DNA of 64,000 nt from Levilactobacillus fuyuanensis (GTDB lineage: Bacteria > Bacillota > Bacilli > Lactobacillales > Lactobacillaceae), in NCBI RefSeq assembly GCF_003946395.1, contig NZ_RHNZ01000013.1, forward strand, positions 21,477 through 85,476. The letters are read 5' to 3'. Positions 8,207-16,534 of this stretch are shown here, piece after piece. Numbering within the stretch: the stretch's first letter is position 1; each line of letters begins with the position of its first letter. The notes under the pieces were generated by a model that ran no database searches, had not been told where the DNA came from, and saw only the letters and a program-made list of their open reading frames with translations. Made by a program: the position numbers and the translations under genes.

Positions 8207-8470
8207 TTAATTTCCACCAAGGATAAATGCTCTACCAATGGAAGCAACTAAGAAAACGATTTGAAGCGTCAGGTCAATCCGATTTAACGGGTTGGCATCG
8301 GTCGTACTCTCGAAGACGTTAAAATGCAACATTGCCGTGATTAACGAACTAAAGCAGAGAAAAGCAACGATTTTAGGATCCTGAAGGAACAGCATGGCAA
8401 ACAGTAGCACTAGCGTTAAAACGATGACGCCAATTTTAGCGGGGGTTGCTGAGAAGCGGGCTTCGGTCAT
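8207..8470 (-). CDS. Small membrane protein of unknown function
   Basis: An 87-residue protein with two to three hydrophobic stretches (KIGVIVLTLVLLFAMLFLQ, IVAFLCFSSLITAMLHFNVF and LTLQIVFLVASIGRAFILGG). No motif points to a function. On the minus strand the ATG is preceded by GAGGTG with usual spacing, and its own terminator follows, so I regard it as a real single-gene unit. The convergent arrangement with the antitoxin-type gene gives no functional hint. Confidence 0.7.
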   Translation of the reverse strand: MTEARFSATPAKIGVIVLTLVLLFAMLFLQDPKIVAFLCFSSLITAMLHFNVFESTTDANPLNRIDLTLQIVFLVASIGRAFILGGN

Positions 8471-8592
8471 GGGTCTTCACCTCGTTTCGCTTAAATGAGA
8501 ATATGAGATTTCGGTTATAACTTGTTACCATCATACCAGAAAATCTGGTTAAAGGGGTAAATTAATACTCAAAAGTTAAAATAGTTCCCAAT

Positions 8593-8631
8593 CAAAAATC
8601 GCCCGCTAGCATCATCGATTGCTAACGGGCG
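8593..8631 (-). terminator. Terminator for the HAD nucleotidase gene (minus)
   Basis: CGCCCGCTAGC (8600-8610) and GCTAACGGGCG (8621-8631) form a stem; on the minus strand a T-run follows at 8594-8598. Confidence 0.85.
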
Positions 8632-8641
8632 ATTCGTCTAT

Positions 8642-9325
8642 CTAGGCGAGAAGAACATGCTTAAGGGAGGCGTAGGAATCCGCCTCGTAAGTAGGGTGGT
8701 AATCAACGGATTTCGCAGCGTGGCGCGGGTTGAACCAGACGCTATCGAGGTGTGCGTTGTTTGCGCCTAGAATGTCGGAATGCAAGCTGTCACCGATCAT
8801 AACGGTATTTCCCGCGGTCATCGTTGGATATTGCGTGAAGATGGGGGCGAAGAAGCGCTCATCCGGCTTGTCATAACCCACGTCCTCGGAGATGAAGATA
8901 CTGTCGAAGAAGCGAGTCAGTTGAGAACCAGCGAGCCGATTGAGTTGGATGGACTTGGTGCCGTTGGTCCCGGCAATCACCGTCACGCCGGCACGGGTGA
9001 GCGCTGTCAGAAAGGTTGTGGCCCCAGGCAAAGTGTAGTAGTTGTGATCGAGCATGTTTTTGTACTGCTTTTCAACGGCGGGCCCATCGACGGTGACCCC
9101 CATCGCGCCAAAGGCTCTGGCAAAGCGGGTATCCAATAGGGGCGCGCGGTCTGCGCCCAGTTCGATTTGATGCCAGACGTCCTGGTTGATCTTAACGTAG
9201 GTAGCAAGCCCGCGCTGTACGTCGGTCACGCCATACTTTTGAAGGAGGCGGGTCACGCCTTCATTTTCACCACGGGTAAAGTCGAGGAGGGTGTCATCTA
9301 GGTCAATAATTGCGTATTTTTTCAT
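8642..9325 (-). CDS. HAD-superfamily noncanonical pyrimidine nucleotidase, YjjG/YfnB type
   Basis: A 227-residue phosphatase with all four HAD motifs. Motif I is IDLDDTLLDF (nucleophile Asp8 and acid Asp10), motif II has the Thr in IAGTNGTKS, motif III is the Lys in VGYDKPDERFF, and motif IV is MIGDSLHSDILGANN. The cap lies between motifs I and II, as in subfamily IA. The NG-T after motif II and the KPD-RFF string fit the YjjG group, which dephosphorylates noncanonical pyrimidine nucleotides (house-cleaning). AAAGG precedes the ATG at 9325. A repeat array lies directly upstream. Subfamily assignment is by motif only. Confidence 0.85.
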   Translation of the reverse strand: MKKYAIIDLDDTLLDFTRGENEGVTRLLQKYGVTDVQRGLATYVKINQDVWHQIELGADRAPLLDTRFARAFGAMGVTVDGPAVEKQYKNMLDHNYYTLPGATTFLTALTRAGVTVIAGTNGTKSIQLNRLAGSQLTRFFDSIFISEDVGYDKPDERFFAPIFTQYPTMTAGNTVMIGDSLHSDILGANNAHLDSVWFNPRHAAKSVDYHPTYEADSYASLKHVLLA

Positions 9326-9395
9326 GAGAGCGCGCCTTTCGGATTGGTTTTGTCGATTTTAGCATAGATTCTGGGGATGATAAAGGTAGGAAAGT

Positions 9396-9581
9396 CACAT
9401 TCTAAAAACAACGGATTTTTGAATATTGGCGAATAAAATGGGCCGCAACATTCAAAAAAACGCGATTTCTTTAATGTTGCGGGCCAAAAATCTCGTGAAC
9501 ATTCAAAAAACAGCACTTTTTTGAATGTTGACCTCCGAATTTTACCTGAATAATCAAAATAGTTCATTTTTTTGAATGAGA
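9396..9581. repeat. Four-copy palindromic repeat array with exact 51-bp period
   Basis: Four imperfect palindromes of 34 bp (9396-9429, about 9447-9480, 9497-9530, 9548-9581) share the plan CATTCAAAAAA-loop-TTTTTTGAATG. The ATTC (or AATC) landmark falls at 9399, 9450, 9501 and 9552, an exact 51-bp period. The 17-bp spacers contain GGGCC or related bases. Because 51 is divisible by three, a minus-strand frame (9322-9567) would encode a 17-residue repeat with KK-FFEC and FW/FY residues, but it lacks a ribosome binding site. I treat the array as non-coding structured DNA/RNA upstream of the HAD gene. Confidence 0.8.
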
Positions 9582-9596
9582 AGATTTGGCAATATT

Positions 9597-9628
9597 AAAA
9601 CCGCGTCACCAGAATGCAACGCGGTTTT
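9597..9628 (-). terminator. Terminator for brnQ (minus)
   Basis: ACCGCGT (9600-9606) and ACGCGGT (9619-9625) form a hairpin with a short T-run on the minus strand. Confidence 0.7.
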
Positions 9629-9634
9629 GTGAAA

Positions 9635-10978
9635 TCAAACATTTTTTGATCGGAACACCTGGCCCAGGATCCAACCTAGAACCACGCCAATCAACGCTGG
9701 AACAACCCAGCTAAAGCCTTGTGCAGCTAGTGGTAATTGGTTGTTGAGGGTGAGAATTGCGCGACTCCAGCCAGCCTGTTGTAAGCTGCTGGGGAGTGCC
9801 GCTACAGCCGAGAAGATGGCCGGTATCAGTGTGAACAGCATTGCTAAGCCGTATAACCAGCGACTGGTGCCCAATAGTGGTGAGAGCACCGCTAGCACAA
9901 TCAGGACGATAGCTAGGGGGTACAGGAACATTAGCACGGGTGAGGAGTAGCTGATGAGCTTTGTCAGACCCACATTTGCGAAGAGGCAGGGTAACACGCT
10001 GGCAAAGACGATTAACCAGGTGTAGGACAACCGAGGAAACATCTCATGAAAGGTATCCCCAAACGCCGAAATTAGGCCGATTGCCGTCTTCAGGCAGGCA
10101 ATGATCACAATTAGCGCCAGCAGAATGTTCCCAAACGTGCCGAAGTACTGATTGGCAATCTGTGCCAGGGTGATTCCGCCGTTGGCCGCTGGCGCGAACT
10201 TTCCCAAACTCATGGTTCCCATTAGCGCCAGTAGCGTGTAGATCAGACCCATCAGCACGACACTAATGGTTCCAGACTTGATGACGTCCTTGGCAATTTG
10301 GCCGGGTTCGGTGACGCCCAGTGCCCGGATACTGTCGATGACGACAATCCCAAATGCTAGTGAGGCCAAGGCATCTAGCGTGTTATAGCCCTCGGTAAAT
10401 CCGGTTGCCAGCGGACTGGTCGCGTAGGCCCCGCGAGCCGTTGCGGAGAAGCCGCCCATCGGTTTGATGAAGGTGGCTAGAATCAACAGACCAAGTAAAA
10501 TCAGGAAGGTCGGTGTCAGCCATTTGCCAATGTAGGTCATCAATTTTCCGGGGTTACGGGACAATAGCCAGGCAACGACGAAAAATAAGATGGAGAAACT
10601 GGCGAGGACCAGGCCCTGATGCCCGCGACTCACAAAAGGCGCGAGGCCAATCTGATAAGACGTCGTGGCCAGTCGGGGCAGGGCAAAGAATGGTCCCACG
10701 GTTAAGTAAAGGAGAATGGTAAAAATGTAGGCGAATGGCCGATTGACCTTAGTCGCCAAATCGAAGACACCCTCACTGCGAGTCAGACCGATCCCAGTAA
10801 CCCCCAGCAGAGGCAGACCAATCCCAGTTAGGAGGAGACCAATAACCGCCCAACCAACGTTATGGCCGGCTTGTTGACCGAGAAAGACGGGGAAAATCAG
10901 GTTGCCGGCACCGAAAAAGAGCCCAAAGAGCATCATGCCGATAAATAGGAGTTCCCGCCAAGATAATCGAGTTTTCAA
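9635..10978 (-). CDS. brnQ: Branched-chain amino acid transport protein BrnQ (LIVCS family)
   Basis: A 447-residue carrier with about twelve membrane segments. The N-terminal signature is FIGMMLFGLFFGAGNLIFPVFLGQQAGHN, typical of BrnQ symporters that import leucine, isoleucine and valine with Na+ or H+. Other family strings are TRSEGVFDLATKVNRPFAYIFT and GFTEGYNTLDALASLAFGIVVIDSIRALG. Length is that of the family. It is a single transcription unit with its own terminator and no CodY or T-box leader that I could identify. Lactobacilli depend on amino acid uptake, which fits. Confidence 0.95.
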   Translation of the reverse strand: MKTRLSWRELLFIGMMLFGLFFGAGNLIFPVFLGQQAGHNVGWAVIGLLLTGIGLPLLGVTGIGLTRSEGVFDLATKVNRPFAYIFTILLYLTVGPFFALPRLATTSYQIGLAPFVSRGHQGLVLASFSILFFVVAWLLSRNPGKLMTYIGKWLTPTFLILLGLLILATFIKPMGGFSATARGAYATSPLATGFTEGYNTLDALASLAFGIVVIDSIRALGVTEPGQIAKDVIKSGTISVVLMGLIYTLLALMGTMSLGKFAPAANGGITLAQIANQYFGTFGNILLALIVIIACLKTAIGLISAFGDTFHEMFPRLSYTWLIVFASVLPCLFANVGLTKLISYSSPVLMFLYPLAIVLIVLAVLSPLLGTSRWLYGLAMLFTLIPAIFSAVAALPSSLQQAGWSRAILTLNNQLPLAAQGFSWVVPALIGVVLGWILGQVFRSKNV

Positions 10979-11038
10979 AGTAATCGCAACTTTCTATAAG
11001 CATAAAGTACGGTCGTGCAGACCATAGGTAAGCATATC

Positions 11039-11069
11039 AAAAAAGGGCCCCCGTGGGAACGGGAACCCT
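11039..11069 (-). terminator. Terminator for the NAD(P)-binding protein gene (minus)
   Basis: AGGGTTCCCGT pairs imperfectly with ACGGGGGCCC on the minus strand, followed by six T residues. Confidence 0.75.
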
Positions 11070-11077
11070 CTATAAAT

Positions 11078-11725
11078 TTATTTATCAGCAACGGTAAAGC
11101 GTGTTTGGTGATGTTGTGGGTGTTCAATTTCATCTAAAATTGCAACAGCCATGGTGCCTGCGGAAGTCCCAGATTCCTGGTTGGCGTTGACTAAGAGTTC
11201 ATCGTCACCCGTCAAGAATGGTGTTGCGTCACCGGGGTGGAAGTTCGCTGCCGGTGATACGCCGACCCAGTTGACGTTGTCTACGTCGCGCAGGAAGTTG
11301 AGCTCCTTTAATTGATTCTGTGGAACGCTCAAGAAAGCAGCGGCGTTAGGATCTTTGGCGATATCTTCAACGAACAGATGGTGATCATCCCCGGTTTGAA
11401 GGCTACCGGCGCCCAAGATGAGGACGAGGCGTGGTTGCGTCGTTTCGCGTAACTTAGCAACCAGACTCGCTGCGAGATCAACGTGTTGAAAGGCCAGACT
11501 CGGTGCGGTTGCGAAAGCATCAACAACCACGTCGGTCGTTGCGAGTTCAGCCGGGGTTAAGGCAAACGCATCTTGTACCTTGGTTGTCAGGTTAGGATTA
11601 GTCGGCAACTTGGCGAGCTTTTCCGCCGAACGGGCGAGCGCCGTGACACTGTGGCCACGCTTTAAAGCTTCTGCGACAAGTGCTGATCCGGCCATCCCGG
11701 TGGCACCAATAATTGAAATTTTCAT
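11078..11725 (-). CDS. NAD(P)H-binding protein, YwnB-like atypical SDR
   Basis: A 215-residue Rossmann protein starting MKISIIGATGMAGSALVAEALKRGHSVTALAR. GATGxxG is the atypical-SDR/NmrA dinucleotide-binding motif. LVLILGAGSLQTGDDHHLF and VNWVGVSPAANFHPGD match the YwnB-type group of presumed NAD(P)H reductases or redox sensors. Substrate is unknown. AGGAGGT is spaced 7 nt before ATG 11725, so I reject a longer form beginning at 11785. A second NmrA-like protein, unrelated in detail, is at 45123-45725. Confidence 0.88.
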   Translation of the reverse strand: MKISIIGATGMAGSALVAEALKRGHSVTALARSAEKLAKLPTNPNLTTKVQDAFALTPAELATTDVVVDAFATAPSLAFQHVDLAASLVAKLRETTQPRLVLILGAGSLQTGDDHHLFVEDIAKDPNAAAFLSVPQNQLKELNFLRDVDNVNWVGVSPAANFHPGDATPFLTGDDELLVNANQESGTSAGTMAVAILDEIEHPQHHQTRFTVADK

Positions 11726-11846
11726 GAAAGGACCTCCTGTATTTGCTGCGATCAGTATACCGGTTTTAACGAAGATCACCAACAATTATGGCTCGACGTG
11801 GTTGCGGGTGTGGTAGAGTAGGAGAAAACGCCGAGGAGGCACTATC

Positions 11847-12428
11847 ATGAAAAGTGTGGTTCAGGGACAGTTGGTTCATTTAACGGAAATGCGTGATGGG
11901 GATGCGGAATGGCTCCAGGATACGCAGTGGGAGCCCGGACTCTTGCGGAATTTGTCGGCCGATGCCTTACATCCATGGACGGCGGCCGAATATACCGAGC
12001 TGGCCGCGGACCCGGATAGCGATGACAAATTCTTCTTTATGGTGCGCGCCAATGCCGACGATGGCCTGTTGGGTTGGGTGATTCTTGATGAGATTCAGCT
12101 GAAAAATCGGCGAGCGGAGCTAGGGATTGCTTTACCGGTCGCGAGTGATCGCGGCCAAGGCTACGGCGTGGATACGCTCAATACGATCCTGTCGTTTGCC
12201 TTCAATGAATTAGGCCTACACAAGGTGACACTGGACGTTAATGCCAATAATCAAGCGGCACTGCGGGCATATACGGCGGTGGGCTTCGTTCGCGAGGGTA
12301 TCAACCGCGAGGCCGTTTATCAGGACGGACAGTGGCTCGACCTGTATCAGTTTGGCATTTTGGCTAAAGAGTGGTGGACTGTTTCACGTGGAACAATCCC
12401 AGACGAAAACACCACCGCGGACAATTAG
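11847..12428 (+). CDS. GNAT family N-acetyltransferase (RimJ/RimL-like)
   Basis: A 193-residue acetyltransferase of the RimJ/RimL type. The acetyl-CoA loop is VASDRGQGYGVDTLNTILSFAFNELG (about residues 96-121), followed by HKVTLDVNANNQAALRAYTAVGFVREGI, the typical N-x-A-x-x-x-Y-x-x-x-GF motif. The substrate cannot be read from sequence. GAGGAGG precedes the ATG. The end of the gene contains a perfect parS site (12380-12395) encoding VSRGT, and the stop codon lies inside the bidirectional terminator shared with the convergent thioesterase gene. Confidence 0.88.
   Translation: MKSVVQGQLVHLTEMRDGDAEWLQDTQWEPGLLRNLSADALHPWTAAEYTELAADPDSDDKFFFMVRANADDGLLGWVILDEIQLKNRRAELGIALPVASDRGQGYGVDTLNTILSFAFNELGLHKVTLDVNANNQAALRAYTAVGFVREGINREAVYQDGQWLDLYQFGILAKEWWTVSRGTIPDENTTADN
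12380..12395. promoter_or_regulatory. parS site (perfect)
   Basis: TGTTTCACGTGGAACA fits the TGTTNCACGTGAAACA parS consensus read from either strand. ParB/Spo0J loads here for origin segregation. It lies within the GNAT coding frame. Confidence 0.85.
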
Positions 12429-12444
12429 AGTCGCAGTGGTGTTT
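12405..12444. terminator. Bidirectional terminator between GNAT and thioesterase genes
   Basis: CACCACCGCG (12410-12419) pairs with CGCAGTGGTG (12432-12441); short T-runs follow on both strands. It overlaps the second parS-like site. Confidence 0.65.
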
Positions 12445-12455
12445 CACATGAAACA
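12440..12455. promoter_or_regulatory. parS-like site, one mismatch
   Basis: TGTTTCACATGAAACA differs from consensus only at the central G (CACATG for CACGTG). It is exactly 60 bp from the perfect site at 12380. Confidence 0.55.
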
Positions 12456-12456
12456 T

Positions 12457-12984
12457 TTAGGCGTTGGGCCACGGTGAATCGGTTGTGACGTGGGCGTTCA
12501 AACCGGCCTGCTCCTGACGACGCTCCTTACGTTGCGCGGTTCGTTGCGGATAGCCAGCACATAAGTAACGTTGTTCGTCGGTGACCGGTGTGACGCCAGG
12601 AAGTGGGGCCGTGACGGATTTATCGTCAATGACGTAGGTAATGAAGCAGGTAAAGCCGACGAAGCGGTCGCCAGTCGTCAGGTTTTCTCCAACAATCTTG
12701 ACGAAGACCTCTAACGAACGTGTCCCGGTGCCACTGACGTAGGCCTCCAGAATCATGGAGTCGTCGAGATGAAAGGGCCGTAGAAAGCTCACGTGGTCGA
12801 AAGATGCGGTCACTACCGTTTTGTGGGTGAGGCGAACGGCTGCCACGGAGGCGCTGTCGTCTACCAGGGAAAGAATCTTGCCGCCAAAGACAGTCTGGTG
12901 TTCGTTTAAATCTGGTTGAAAGACCCGGTGGGTGGTCACAATGAGCGTGGCATTGCAGGATACGGGCGTAGGTTGAGTTGTCAC
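12457..12984 (-). CDS. Acyl-CoA thioesterase, hotdog fold (YciA/BFIT type)
   Basis: A hotdog-fold thioesterase of about 175 residues. The catalytic Asp region reads NEHQTVFGGKILSLVDDSASVAAVRL and the strand TASFDHVSFLRPFHLDDSMILEAYV follows; both are signatures of acyl-CoA hydrolases of the YkhA/YciA group, which cleave acyl-CoA to free acid and CoA. The C-terminal 25 residues are polar and variable. Two GTG codons could start it: 12993 or 12984. GGAGTG is correctly spaced for 12984, so I prefer that. Confidence 0.88.
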   Translation of the reverse strand: MTTQPTPVSCNATLIVTTHRVFQPDLNEHQTVFGGKILSLVDDSASVAAVRLTHKTVVTASFDHVSFLRPFHLDDSMILEAYVSGTGTRSLEVFVKIVGENLTTGDRFVGFTCFITYVIDDKSVTAPLPGVTPVTDEQRYLCAGYPQRTAQRKERRQEQAGLNAHVTTDSPWPNA

Positions 12985-13140
12985 AGGTGTCACTCCATTC
13001 GTTAACAGTTACCTTCATTCTAACAGACTGCAAATTAGGTTACAGTATTATTAACTTTTCGCTATATCTTGGCGGAATCCTAGAGGTCGGGGCGCTGGCT
13101 TTGCTATACTGAACCTAAATTAAGCAGGAGGGGTGATCGT

Positions 13141-14352
13141 GTGAATTATCGTGGCGAACCGTTGGATTTAATTCCAACACTAGACTTGGCACAGACGTAT
13201 CCATTGTTGGAATGCACGTTGAGCCTGATGCACCCCATTGATGTCGAGCGACTGACGTCGGCGGTTAAGACAACACAGACCGTGGTGCCGCAAATTCTCA
13301 GTCGCTATAACCTGCGGCGGAATCGATTCGAAGAGCAACCAGCGAGCATTGACCAAGTCATCACCGAGTACAGTGCTAGTCACGATCCGGGTCGCGGACG
13401 GTTGGACGTTTTACAGGGACCACAGCTGAAAATCCAGGTGATTCATTACGCCGATTACGACCAACTGCGGTTGATCATGAGTCGCTTGTTGACCGATGGT
13501 GAGGGCTTTAAACACTACCTGTATTTATTGGCGGCGGCCTACGATGGTCAGAATCTGGCGGATTTTGTGAATGAGCGCAGTGTTCGCCGAATTCTGAATT
13601 ACTTGCGGCATCCCCACCGCCCCATCCCGCAAACGAGCGATGCGCCAGTAGCGGAGGGTTTCCCGCAGTTACAAGGGGATGTTCACCACCATAAGGGTGA
13701 GGCCTTGATTCCGCGCGTGGAGAGTCGGCGTTTGCAACAACGGGCGCGGCAACAGGGCGTCACCATGAATGCCGTTCTCCTGTCAGCCTATGCGCTGTCA
13801 CTGTTTTCTTTAACGGGTGAGCGCCGACTGGTGATTCCGTATCAGGTCGATCTGCGTTTGCAGGGGCCGGTTGCGGCGGCTAACGTGGTGCAAGTGGCTA
13901 ACTTGACTAGCGAAATGGCGGTGCCAATTATGGTTCAGGACGGGGATACGCTCCAGGACGTGGTGACACGGACGCAGGCGACAATCATCCAATTACGTGA
14001 TAGCTTAGCTTATCTGGCGCCGTTGGTGGAAATCAACCGGATGAGCCGGGCCCTGCCACCGGAGATCGTACGACGATTGGCTGGAAAGCATCGGGAACAG
14101 TCAGCAGTTTCCTTTGCCAACTTTGGCCATGTCGATCACACGCGGCTGAAATTTGGGGATACTCGGGTCACGCAAATCTACTTTGCGGGGACGTATCGCG
14201 CCATGCCGAACTTTCAGCTGACGGTGAGCGCCTACCATGAGGCGTGGACGCTGGCATTTAGAATGCTGGGATCGGAACCAGATTATCAATTAGGCATTAA
14301 AATTTTAAAGAACGTTGTGGCCCAGTTGAATCAGTGGGATCATGGCAAATAA
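13141..14352 (+). CDS. Condensation-domain-like (CoA-dependent acyltransferase fold) protein, catalytic HH missing
   Basis: A 403-residue protein with the two-lobed chloramphenicol-acetyltransferase/condensation fold as judged by pattern. The segment QLRLIMSRLLTDGEGFKHYL (about 107-126) aligns with the HHxxxDG active site, but the two His positions are Ser and Arg (SRLLTDG, 114-120). The second-lobe strings (LSAYALSLFSLTGERRLVIPYQVDLR and SFANFGHV) resemble the latch region. NRPS condensation and alcohol-acetyltransferase relatives need the second His, so this is probably a non-acylating paralogue or uses another chemistry. GTG start with AGGAGGGG upstream; no NRPS genes nearby. Confidence 0.6.
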   Translation: MNYRGEPLDLIPTLDLAQTYPLLECTLSLMHPIDVERLTSAVKTTQTVVPQILSRYNLRRNRFEEQPASIDQVITEYSASHDPGRGRLDVLQGPQLKIQVIHYADYDQLRLIMSRLLTDGEGFKHYLYLLAAAYDGQNLADFVNERSVRRILNYLRHPHRPIPQTSDAPVAEGFPQLQGDVHHHKGEALIPRVESRRLQQRARQQGVTMNAVLLSAYALSLFSLTGERRLVIPYQVDLRLQGPVAAANVVQVANLTSEMAVPIMVQDGDTLQDVVTRTQATIIQLRDSLAYLAPLVEINRMSRALPPEIVRRLAGKHREQSAVSFANFGHVDHTRLKFGDTRVTQIYFAGTYRAMPNFQLTVSAYHEAWTLAFRMLGSEPDYQLGIKILKNVVAQLNQWDHGK

Positions 14353-14393
14353 AAATGCGAGCCTTACCATTTCTGGTGAGACGCGCATTTTTT
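14351..14393. terminator. Bidirectional terminator
   Basis: AAATGCG and CGCATTT flank an inner stem CTTACC...GGTGAG, with T-runs on both strands, between two convergent genes. Confidence 0.85.
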
Positions 14394-14404
14394 GATAGAA
14401 CGGG

Positions 14405-16249
14405 TTAATTGAGGGCCTTAACGTACTTGGAATTAGCGGTAATGTAGCCGCCAGCGACTCGGTAGCGCAGGGTACCGGCTGTCGTGGTGCTGGTTCCGCG
14501 AGAGTAGTCCCAACCGAGTACTTTAAAGATGGCATGGGTCTTCTTCGGGTAATGTTTATTCTTCTGCGTCAGGTTGACCGTAGAATAGCGGTTGACGGCG
14601 GTCTTAGCCTGCACTTTGGCAGGAACTTTATACTGACCAGCAGTGACGAAGTGTTTGTTGGCGGAAATGTACTTACCATTTGTGAGAAGAAAACGGGTCG
14701 TGGTGTTATGCGTCACGACTTTCTTGACAGCGAGTTGGGTGCCTTGTTTATAGGCCGTCCGCGGTTGCTTGAGTGTAGCGGAATCATAACCGTTGATACC
14801 ACCAGGGTTGATGACCGTCACGACTTCAGGGGCACTCTCATAGTAAGTCTGAGTGATGTAAGCCGATTGGGTCGTGATGTAGCCCGTCTGACCATAAGTT
14901 GCGGAACCCCGATTGGTGTCGCGAACTTGATAGCGCGCGTTGCCGGCCGTGGATTTAGCCGTGCCAATAACGATAAAGGTCGGCTGTTTCAGCTGTGGTT
15001 TTTGGACGAACCAGGCCAGTCGACTAGTAGCCGAGAAATCCTTGCTACTGTAAAAACCAATTTTCTTGGTAGCCGTGACGGCAAAGGGCTGAAAGGTGGC
15101 AGTGTCGGGTTCGGTAGGAGCTGGTATCGATGGCAAGGGTGGCGTGACGGGATCCGGCGCAATGAGTCGCGCTTCCTCAGTGGGCTGCCAAACGTAGGTT
15201 TCATTAGCAGGAAGTTCTGCGGTGTGAGTGCCATCATATAAATCATAGAGGGCGTCGTTTGTGTAGGTGGTATCGCCTAGTGGGTTGTTGTTAAGGTAAC
15301 CATTCGTCGGGTCATTGTTTATGAAGTCAACCTTCCCAGTGCCAATGGTTTGCCAAAGGCCAGTGAGATCGGCAGTTGGGCTTGGTCCTGTCAGATGGAC
15401 GCCAGGATTTATAGTTCCCCAGTCAGGATCAGTAGTGTCTTGAGCTAGAATCAGTGATGAAGGCAATGTGATTTTAGCAATTTGAGGTGAGCCGGTAAAC
15501 AAATCCGCATAATTGCTGTTGGCCGTAAAACTAAAGTTTGCGAGATTCACCTCGCGTAATTCAGGATTGTTATTGAAAAGGCCACTTACGGAAGATACTG
15601 AGTTGTTGGGACCAATAAGATTTGAGAGGTCAACACTGGCTAAGCTAGCATCACGATTAAACATGTTGCTGATGTCGATTGTTGCATTTGGACTAAGATT
15701 AAAACTTGGTAGGACTATCGTTGTTAACGCATTATTGGCGGCAAACATGCTGGTCAGAGAGGCAGTGTTACTCAGGTGACTCAAATCCAAATTTTGTAAA
15801 TTGGTATACTGTGTGACGTTCGTTAGATTAGCAAAGAGGTAAGATGCACTAGGTGTTGCGTCCTGAACGGTCAGTTTACTCGAAATGTTTATCTTGGTGA
15901 TCAAACCTGCAAAATTAATGTTTGCGGGTGACGTACCATCAGAAACTATGGCAGTCTTTTTTAAATTATAGAGTAATTGTCCTTGCATCGTATTTATAAT
16001 AGGACCAGATACAATCGGAAGCGTTCCGCCACCAAGGGTCAAGGTCCCATCCTTTAATTCCCATTGGACGAGGGTTCCATCAGCTTGAGAACCCAATGTT
16101 CCAGAATAATCAGAGTTAGTAGGACTATCTGCCAGTGCCACGGTGGAATTGTGACTAGCCTCAGGATTAGGAAGGCTATTTTCATAGCCAAATAGAGGAC
16201 TCAATCCAATCGCAACACCCAAAATAATTAAACCAAACTTCCATTTCAT
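14405..16249 (-). CDS. Secreted BspA-like surface protein with DUF5776 repeats
   Basis: A 614-residue exported protein. Residues 1-40 carry a signal sequence (KFGLIILGVAIGLSPLFGY). Residues of about 60-290 contain BspA-type leucine-rich repeats, seen as NLQNLDLSHLSNTASLTSMF, LASVDLSNL and LREVNLANFSF. A Pro/Thr linker (DPVTPPLPSIPAPTEP) follows, then three or so DUF5776 modules with Tyr-Ile-Thr and GKYISANKHFV strings, ending at ANSKYVKALN. DUF5776 resembles SLAP-type wall-binding modules of lactobacilli. There is no LPxTG, so attachment is probably non-covalent. GGGAGGCG precedes the ATG. Probably adhesin-like, by inference. Confidence 0.85.
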   Translation of the reverse strand: MKWKFGLIILGVAIGLSPLFGYENSLPNPEASHNSTVALADSPTNSDYSGTLGSQADGTLVQWELKDGTLTLGGGTLPIVSGPIINTMQGQLLYNLKKTAIVSDGTSPANINFAGLITKINISSKLTVQDATPSASYLFANLTNVTQYTNLQNLDLSHLSNTASLTSMFAANNALTTIVLPSFNLSPNATIDISNMFNRDASLASVDLSNLIGPNNSVSSVSGLFNNNPELREVNLANFSFTANSNYADLFTGSPQIAKITLPSSLILAQDTTDPDWGTINPGVHLTGPSPTADLTGLWQTIGTGKVDFINNDPTNGYLNNNPLGDTTYTNDALYDLYDGTHTAELPANETYVWQPTEEARLIAPDPVTPPLPSIPAPTEPDTATFQPFAVTATKKIGFYSSKDFSATSRLAWFVQKPQLKQPTFIVIGTAKSTAGNARYQVRDTNRGSATYGQTGYITTQSAYITQTYYESAPEVVTVINPGGINGYDSATLKQPRTAYKQGTQLAVKKVVTHNTTTRFLLTNGKYISANKHFVTAGQYKVPAKVQAKTAVNRYSTVNLTQKNKHYPKKTHAIFKVLGWDYSRGTSTTTAGTLRYRVAGGYITANSKYVKALN

Positions 16250-16483
16250 ACTGAACGGCGCCTCCCTTGAAGGTGAATGATGAGCTAAACTAATTGATGG
16301 ACTACATGATTAGAGTATCATTTCACAAGACGAAAAGTTAGCACCTTGACTCGACAGTTTAAGGCTTAAAATGGACCTGACCAAAGATAGACGACCCGCC
16401 ACGCCTCAGCTAAGAACTATTTATTGGCAATGAAATAGGAGAAAAATACATATTTCGTGTTAAAGTGAGCAAACTAACACAAC

Positions 16484-16519
16484 AAAAAAGGACATCTGGA
16501 AGACGCGCCTAGATGTCCT
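16484..16519 (-). terminator. Terminator for the Bcr/CflA transporter gene (minus)
   Basis: GGACATCT (16490-16497) pairs with AGATGTCC (16511-16518), followed by six T residues on the minus strand. Confidence 0.9.
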
Positions 16520-16534
16520 AAATTTCAAATTAAG

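Noticed and set aside
9322..9567. 81-residue minus-strand frame with 17-residue repeats and an ATGA overlap with the HAD gene
   Set aside because: No ribosome binding site, and the amino acid pattern is explained by translating the DNA repeats. Kept as a repeat array, with coding noted as a possibility.
9396..9581. Possible CRISPR array
   Set aside because: Repeats are A/T-core palindromes with many differences, spacers are only 17 bp and similar to each other, and no cas genes are near.
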